A stretch of DNA of 64,000 bases from Prototheca cutis (lineage: Eukaryota; Chlorophyta; Trebouxiophyceae; Chlorellales; Chlorellaceae). Shown here piece after piece: positions 58,027 through 64,000 of the stretch (the first letter of the stretch is position 1; each line of letters begins with the position of its first letter). The stretch is from positions 827,442-891,441 of the forward strand of contig BCIH01000002.1 of NCBI GenBank assembly GCA_002897115.2, read 5' to 3'. The position numbers and the translations under genes are program-made. Below the pieces are notes generated by a model. The model had not been told where the DNA came from and did not search any database. It was given only the letters and a program-made list of their open reading frames with translations.

Positions 58027-60333
58027 ATGCGGACGCAGCCCTTCACGGGAACGAGGGTGCATGCCCGTACCCAGCGGGTGCTTGGGCGCGTCGGCAGCAG
58101 AGGACTCCAGGTGCGCTGGGTGCATGGACTTCGTGTTCGCGATGGGGGATAACCGGGTGACGCTCGCTCCGATGCGGCGTCACCTGGCATGCGTGTACAT
58201 GTGCATTAAAGCGTTTTCATGGATGATTTTGTTTGATATTGCATTTTGTCATGCGCGCACTGGGGTTTGAGCATGGGATGACGGGCCTACCATGGGACTG
58301 GCTAGCTGGGAGCCACCACCCCATTCAGGGCCCGCTGCTGAATGACTATCTGGTCTGTCTTCCCAAAAGCCTGAAGAATATAGCGAAGTGCACCATAACA
58401 TCGATCAAGCCGACTCCTCCCCCCCCCCCCATCAACCAGGTCGTGCGTGCCGAGGCCAAGGACATTCTGTTTGACAACGAGTCTCGTCGGAAGATGCAGG
58501 CTGGCATCAACAAGATTGCCGATGCCGTGGCTGTGACCCTCGGGCCCCGGGGTGGGTAATGGTGGTGTTTTTTGGGGTGGTCAGTGACAGAAGTGGGGAA
58601 AGGGCACTGTGGTTACCTGCATGGGCTCGACTCCAGTGGGCGTGTGGAAGTCCAGCCCCGGCATTCCCTCCCTCGTGGCTCAGTATTACCTCCTGTCACA
58701 TGTGCAGCTACGTACACAAATGATAGTAAAAGTAAACTCCTTGAAAATAACACCAACACGCACACCCAACAACTAAACCTGGCAAGCAGGCCGGAACGTG
58801 GTGTTGGAGCAGCCGTATGGCACGCCCCAAGTGATCAACGATGGCGTGAGCATCGCACGTGCCATCGAACTGCCCGACGCCGTGGAGAATGCGGGCGCAC
58901 AGCTGATCAAGGAAGTTGCTGGCAAGACCAATGACGCGGCCGGGGATGGCACGACGACGGCGACTGTGCTGGCTCGCGAGCTGATCCGGCTGGGTCTTCA
59001 AAACGTGGCCGCCGGTGCCAACCCGATCAGCCTGAAGCGCGGCCTGGACGCCGCGTGTGCGTGGCTGGTGGAACGCCTGGCGGAGCGCGCACGGCAGGTG
59101 GAGGGCCTGGCGGACATTCGCGCCGTTGCGGCCATTTCCGCGGGCAACGACGACATCGTCGGCTCGATGATTGCTGATGCCGTGGACAAGGTTGGGCCGG
59201 ACGGCGTGCTGAGCATCGAGTCCAGCGCCAGCCTCGAGACGACGGTGGAGGTGCAGGAGGGCATGGCCCTGGATCGGGGGTTGATCAGTCCGCAATTCGT
59301 CACCGTGCCAGAGCGCCAGGTGGCTGAATTGCAGGATGCACTCGTGTGTGTGACTGATTCCAAACTCGAAACGGTCAAGGACGTGGTTCCCCTCCTGGAG
59401 GCCGTATCCCGCCTGGGCAGGCCTCTGCTGATTGTGGCGGAGGATGTCACCGGAGAAGCGCTCGCCACCCTGGTCGTGAACAAGCTGCGTGGGGTCGTGC
59501 AGGTCGCGGCCATCAAGGCTCCCGGGTTTGGTGATCGGCGGAAGGCTCTGCTGCATGACCTGGCTATTCTCACAGGCGCCGAGTTTCTTGCCAAGGACCT
59601 GGGCCTAAAGCCTGAGGCCGCCACCGCCGACCAGCTCGGTTCTGCCCGCAAGGTCACCGCGGGCACATCCAACACGACCATCATTTCTGGCGCCGACACG
59701 GCCGACGAAGTCGCTGCGCGGGTCGCCCAGATCCGGCGCGAGCTGGAGGTCGCAGACTCAAACTATGACCGGGAGAAGCTGTCGGAGCGGATGGCCAAGC
59801 TCTCGGGGGGCGTGGCCGTCATTAAAGTCGGCGCGGCCACCGAAGCCGAGCTGGAGGACCGTAAGCTCCGCGTCGAGGATGCCAAGAACGCAACGTTTGC
59901 TGCTGTGGAGGAGGGCATTGTGCCCGGCGGAGGCGCCGCGCTGCTGCACCTGTCGGAACTGGTTCCGGAGTTTGCCGCTACCCTTTCCAACGAAGAAGAG
60001 CGCCTGGGCGCGGGACTGCTGACGTCGGCGCTGCGTGCGCCGACGCGGTGCATTGCCGACAATGCCGGTGTAGAGGGCGAGGTCATCGTGCGTTCCCTCC
60101 TTGGCCGCGACTTTGCCGTCGGCTACAACGCCATGCACGACCGAGTGGAAGACCTGCTGGCCGCGGGCGTGCTCGACCCCGCAAAAGTCACGCGCTCCGC
60201 ACTGACAAATGCCGTGTCCATTGCCGGGATCATGCTCACGACGCAGGCCGTCATGACTGAGAAGCCCAAGAGCCGGAACAAGCCCACGCCCTTCAACCCG
60301 GGCGGCCTGCCCCCTGGCATCCCTGCCATGTGA
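58027..60333 (+). CDS. CPN60A: plastid chaperonin 60 alpha subunit
   Basis: Group I chaperonin subunit that folds stromal proteins such as Rubisco. Exons 58440..58551 and 58790..60333 join in phase 1 and carry the whole mature protein from [20 protein letters not shown] to the stop. Exon 1 is proposed at 58027..58110 ([20 protein letters not shown]), phase 0, a short basic transit peptide; this is inference. Family marks: ATP-binding VTLGPRGRNVVL and [23 protein letters not shown]-like [37 protein letters not shown] and [20 protein letters not shown]. It resembles the plant alpha rather than beta subunit in [16 protein letters not shown] and in the short C-terminus, which ends in a Pro/Gly-rich tail ([12 protein letters not shown]) instead of GGM repeats. 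TGTAA lies 79 bases after the stop. Confidence 0.94.
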
Positions 60334-60411
60334 GCGGATGACGACATGCTGGCGTCGGCACGTCCCACCAACAACAATCCACTTCTTCCCTTTGAGATCC
60401 TTGTTTCTCTG

Positions 60412-60416
60412 TGTAA
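60412..60416 (+). terminator. putative TGTAA polyadenylation signal of CPN60A
   Basis: TGTAA 79 bases downstream of the stop codon. Confidence 0.4.
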
Positions 60417-60542
60417 TGTTGCACCAAGAAACAACACATAAACCCAGAGGGGTTCAGGGATGTCGTCGACGACATCAGCGGCGCTGTCACCGGGCAAGGG
60501 AATGAAATGTGCAACTAGGGGCTGGGCCAGCAACCATCCAAG

Positions 60543-62210
60543 CTACCACCCTCGTGCGGCATGCTGGGCCACTCCAGGCACCGGCCCGGACACCAGGGCC
60601 TGGATGAGTCGGACCGGAGACTCCATGTGACTAAAGGCTTTGAACCGCTCCGCATGGTAGGCATACTGCAGGGGAAGTGGTGGTGTGTATGTGGGAGGGG
60701 GGGAAGCTTGGGGTGGGGGGATCACATCTGGAACTGTTTGTTTGTGCAAACAACGCCTGGCTTGATGCGGCTTTGAACTGCATAGACTGACCCGATATAC
60801 ATACCTGGACGTCGCGGGCGCTGGCGCCGGCGGCGCTGACCAGGCACCCCACTTCCTGGATCATGGAGCTGAGGGCCTCGACCTGCAGTGCAAGGCTGGA
60901 AAGCGTGGCAGCCCGCGCCTCGCGCAGCTCCGCCACCGCCCGTGGGCCTGAGCTTGTCTCCGGTTGCTGCTGCTGTGCACTGGGGTCGGCCTCCAACTGC
61001 TGCTGTGTGTCGGGATTGACAGCCAGCTGCCCCTCAGCTTCCTGGGCGTCACCATCACGGTCGGCAGCCAGCAGCGCAGGGCTTTCTGACCGCACGCTCT
61101 CCAGCAGCGCGCTCCACTCCTCCTCCTCCTGTGTTGCAGTGGGAGTGTGTGTTGTGGGGGGTCAGTTTGCAGGTAAAGCATGTGCATGATTGCATGTCAT
61201 GCCCCCTTCGAGACAGACACATACCCTTTGGTAGCGGCTCAGGCGTGCACGGAGACTGGCCTTCCTGGCAGCCAGACTCGCCACGCGCATGGTGCTCCTT
61301 GCGGCGCGACGCTCGCCTGCAGTCTCGTCCTCGGCCGTCATGGGTTCGCAGGCGAGCCGGCCCGAAGCCATTTCTGCCCTGAGCTTTAACAAAAACACTT
61401 GCAGCACGGCCTGCGCGGCCTCGGCAGCCGCCGGAGTCATGCAGCCATCCAGCACGGCTTCCCCAGCACTGGCCGCAATGGCTGCCAGGGCGTCGGCTGG
61501 GGCCGGCGTGCCGGGGACGAGTGCCAGGTGCTCGCGCAGGTACCGCCGCACTGCTAGCGCGGCCGACAGGCCCATGCCGGCACCACGGGGCGTCGGCGCT
61601 GCAGGCGTTTGTGCAGGAGTGTACGCTGTGCATGCGGTGGCGTTGGGGGTGCGGTTCTCGTCAGCCCGGGCCCCTGGGCTGGGGGCACGGCGGCGCTTGT
61701 AGGTGAAGCCATCAACTTCCACCACCTCGTAACCTGCAGATGCACGTGATAAATTTGGGTGGGGGGTGGCAGGAGGGGTTTGCAGCCATGGCGTTTGGAG
61801 CCCTGGGATGTGGGGTGTCCACACAAAATGATGCAGGACCCGGACCATTCCTGACCATGCCTCATCCTCAAGCAGTCCAAGAGAAGAGGTACAGGTCGTC
61901 AGGGGTTCCGCTTCATGATCAAGCAAGTGAGCCGGGATAGCCCTTGCTCGGAATCTGATGAGGAAACCCGGGAAGGTGCGGCGTCTCTCCCATCGCCCAA
62001 CTGGGGCTCCACTCACCGTGCATCATGCACTTGACGACTTCTCTTTCAGGCTCCTGCGATAATATTCACACAGTAAGACACATTTAGCACCGCGATCCTC
62101 CCCGTGTGCAGTCAGCGGAGCACGCAAGGCAAGAGTCGCCGCACCTGCACCGTGGTGCTCCCCTCCTGGAGCTTCAGCACGAGCTTGACACGAGGTGTTC
62201 GACCTGCCAT
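60543..62210 (-). CDS. unrecognised 352-residue protein
   Basis: I do not recognise the family. Five exons, 62145..62210, 62017..62053, 61225..61733, 60805..61128 and 60543..60665, close exactly in frame, all with good splice sites. It begins MAGRTPRVKLVLKLQEGSTT, followed by EPEREVVKCMMHG and YEVVEVDGFTYKRRRAPSP. The middle is Ala-rich and helical (ALAVRRYLREHLALVPGTPA; AAEAAQAVLQVFLLKLRAEM; VASLAARKASLRARLSRYQR). A Gln/Pro-rich low-complexity stretch is followed by a heptad-like coiled coil (LREARAATLSSLALQVEALS). The end is YAYHAERFKAFSHMESPVRL and SGPVPGVAQHAARGW. No membrane segment or presequence; a nuclear structural or kinetochore-type protein would fit but is speculation. Confidence 0.6.
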
Positions 62211-62775
62211 GTTCTTCGGCGATATAATGATCTATTGCAAGACGTATTCCAGGGCATGCCGGTTAGGCTGACGGGAGTTGACAATCGCTCGATTTTTTTG
62301 TGCTGTCCTGCTCGGACTGTCGGCATCCATTCAAACAGCAATCTCGATCCGCTGTGGGTGTGTGGGGTTCCCCCACCAGGGTTAGGGAAGCCGACAGCCC
62401 ATAACCACCACTGGGGCTCCTTTTCAGCCTTGACGATGCAGCCCGCACTATCGTTGAACAGCACAGGATGTAGCGGTCATGCTGTGTGCATCCCGTGCCA
62501 TTCCAAGGATGCTCACTCTAGGTGGAAACTCTTTGTGCTGGTTGGGACAGCACGGCCTGTCCGCCATGCAACCCGCTTTTTTCAAGACACGGTAATGAGT
62601 CGCAAACTCCGGACAGCGTATGCCAAGCGGACAGTGTCGACACATCTGGAACACACAAGCATGCAGGGTACAATCGGTCAGGGATCAACGAACAAGTGAA
62701 TGTGGGGTTGTCCCCTTCCCACGTTGCACTGCCAGGCTCAGAGGCAGGTGAATGCTGTGTCGCGTCAGGCAGCAA
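62211..62775. other. intergenic upstream of unrecognised gene and downstream of secreted copy B
   Basis: No exon seen. Expected to hold the promoter of the 352-residue gene and the 3' UTR of copy B. Confidence 0.4.
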
Positions 62776-64000
62776 TCAGGTGCAGGTTACGGTGAATGGA
62801 TCCGTGGTGCAATCGAATGGGGATGATGCAGGAATGTGGAGCACAACAGTCACATCATATGGGTGAGTCCAGTAAGTGGTATAGTCCAAGGCCACTTGCG
62901 TGGGGGAGTTGCCGAGCGTGAATGTTGGGAAAATCAAAACGATGTATGCCTGTGTGGCCGTGGCAACAGCTTGCTGCTGAGGTTGGACTGCAGTTCCAGC
63001 TGCCTGGAGGATGATCTGGCCAAAATCTCCATTGGCATTACTTTGGCAATATGCTGACTGGATGTAGAACGCAGGCTCCACCTCGGGCGCTGGCACTGGT
63101 GCTGGCGCAGGGCTGGGAGCGGGTGTTGGTGCCGGACTGGGGCCGGGCGCCGGCGCTGGGCTGGGAGTGGGAGCTGGTGAGGGTGGTGGGCCAGCGTGCT
63201 TTGCCTTTTTTGCCTTGAGGTCACGGAGAAGCGGCAGCTGAGGCACCTTGGAGGACAGCTGGTCGGGCAGCAGGCCATGCAGGGGGGGACGACAGACGGC
63301 TTGTTCCCGATGTCGATCTCCACCTCTGCGCGGCAATGGATGGAGGACTGTTCGAATGCTCCAGTCAAGACTGGCAGCACACAATTCTTTGCACAACCCA
63401 GTCCCACGCACGCCTGCCCAGGCCCCCGCTCTCAACTCACCGGTGCCAACAGACTTGACGATGGCGCAGGCCTTGCCCACAAACACGGCCGGCGCGATCA
63501 TCTTCTTCACGCAGCCGCCGGGTGTCTTCTCGACAATCAGAGAAGCGGGGGAGCAGACGATCTGCTTGCGGCTCTCGTCCACAATGCAGACCTTGGGGTT
63601 GTAGGCCAGCGTGACAGGGGTCCCTGGCAGTAGGGGTCGGCCTTGGCGGGAGGAGCAAACCTGCAGAACCATCGGGCAGATGGCGCGATCGTGAAGGTCC
63701 CCGGGACAGATTTCATTGTGACGACTCATGAACAACGGGAAACTCCAAGTTCTCTGTCACAAAACAGCAATCCCCGCCACAGACTCACGTCCAGTTTGTG
63801 CAGAAGTTTGACATCGCCGACTCGAACAGGTCGTGCAGCTCAGACAGGCTGTGGGCAGACTCGAGTTGGCCGACCAAGCCAGCGTCCAGAAAGTCACCGA
63901 GGCTGTGCTTCAGGTCAAAAGGCAGGAGCTCGTCCCAGTCAAAGTCTGTGCAGCAGTAGGGAGATCACAGCAGCGGGGGGGGGGGGGGGGGGGGGGGGGG
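62776..64000 (-). CDS. secreted Cys-rich protein with Pro-rich linker, copy B, 5' end outside window
   Basis: Inverted paralogue of the gene at 51493..53276. Visible exons: 63789..63945, 63441..63660, 63247..63325 and 62776..63160, with splice sites identical to copy A and the same frame problem at the 63789/63660 join. Upstream of the Pro linker the two copies are almost identical, including introns. From the linker on they diverge: copy B has a longer linker (PAPGPSPAPTPAPSPAPAPV) and a C-terminal domain alignable only in pattern (IQSAYC...AGTA...HIPASSPFDCTTDP). That pattern conservation shows the linker/C-terminal frame is truly coding. Signal peptide exon would lie beyond 64000. Confidence 0.6.
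63144..63974 (-). repeat. right arm of inverted duplication
   Basis: Reverse-complement partner of 52123..52953, about 10 kb away, spanning exons and introns of the secreted gene. Confidence 0.9.
63975..64000. repeat. poly-G run cut by window end (26 bases seen)
   Basis: Same position in copy B as the 64-base C run in copy A intron. Confidence 0.95.

Noticed and set aside
57862..58190. Small minus-strand gene with Cys pairs
   Set aside because: Fragments such as [20 protein letters not shown] look protein-like but no start, splice set or family supports them, and the region overlaps the likely Cpn60 transit-peptide exon.
50000..64000. Transposon as the cause of the inverted duplication
   Set aside because: No transposase, reverse transcriptase, terminal repeat or target-site duplication was seen between or beside the arms.
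1..64000. tRNA, rRNA or CRISPR arrays
   Set aside because: No cloverleaf-like sequence, conserved rRNA core or spaced repeat array was recognised by eye; a covariance-model scan would be decisive for tRNAs.

Overview
This window is nuclear DNA from a green alga. It carries about 23 protein genes on both strands. Almost all are broken by short introns with GT-AG (occasionally GC-AG) ends, they are GC-rich with strong G/C at third codon positions, and several have the chlorophyte polyadenylation signal TGTAA 25-350 bases after the stop. Plastid-targeted proteins (plastid ATP/ADP translocator, SufB, Cpn60-alpha, chorismate synthase, argininosuccinate lyase, gyrase A) sit beside plant-type nuclear proteins (TOP6B, CYP59-like cyclophilin, REX1). 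The short intergenic gaps and exon structure suggest a trebouxiophyte (Chlorella, Auxenochlorella or Prototheca type). That rank is inference. No gene specific to photosynthesis is present, so the window does not show whether the organism photosynthesises. I saw no rRNA, tRNA, CRISPR array or intact transposon.

Left third (1-22200): partial JmjC/cupin-8 protein (-), plastid ATP/ADP carrier (-), cyclophilin-RRM CYP59 (-), intronless cathepsin Z-like protease (-), argininosuccinate lyase (-), a TrmL-like SPOUT tRNA methyltransferase (-), SufB (+), a CysQ/SAL1-type bisphosphate nucleotidase (+), the tandem pair REX1-B and REX1-S/TFB5 (-), a pinin homologue (+) and RRS1 (+).

Middle (22200-45000): mitochondrial calcium uniporter MCU (-), topoisomerase VI subunit B (+), DNA polymerase V/MYBBP1A (-), RNase H2 subunit A (+, with an assembly gap in an intron), chorismate synthase (-), a RING-H2 ubiquitin ligase with a C-terminal membrane anchor (-), and a membrane-associated J-domain protein (+).

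Right third (45000-64000): an unrecognised tail-anchored protein (-), a mut-7/RNase D-like 3'-5' exonuclease (-), an unresolved stretch with a possible small secreted protein, a secreted Cys-rich/Pro-linker gene (+), organellar gyrase A (+), plastid Cpn60-alpha (+), an unrecognised 352-aa protein (-), and a second, inverted, nearly identical copy of the secreted gene that runs off the right edge.

Most neighbours are functionally unrelated, as expected for a eukaryotic chromosome. The exception is REX1-S/TFB5 followed closely by REX1-B on the same strand, an arrangement known as a two-protein locus in Chlamydomonas. Exon coordinates below were worked out by hand from splice signals, frame continuity and family resemblance; where the frame closes exactly across all exons I say so.
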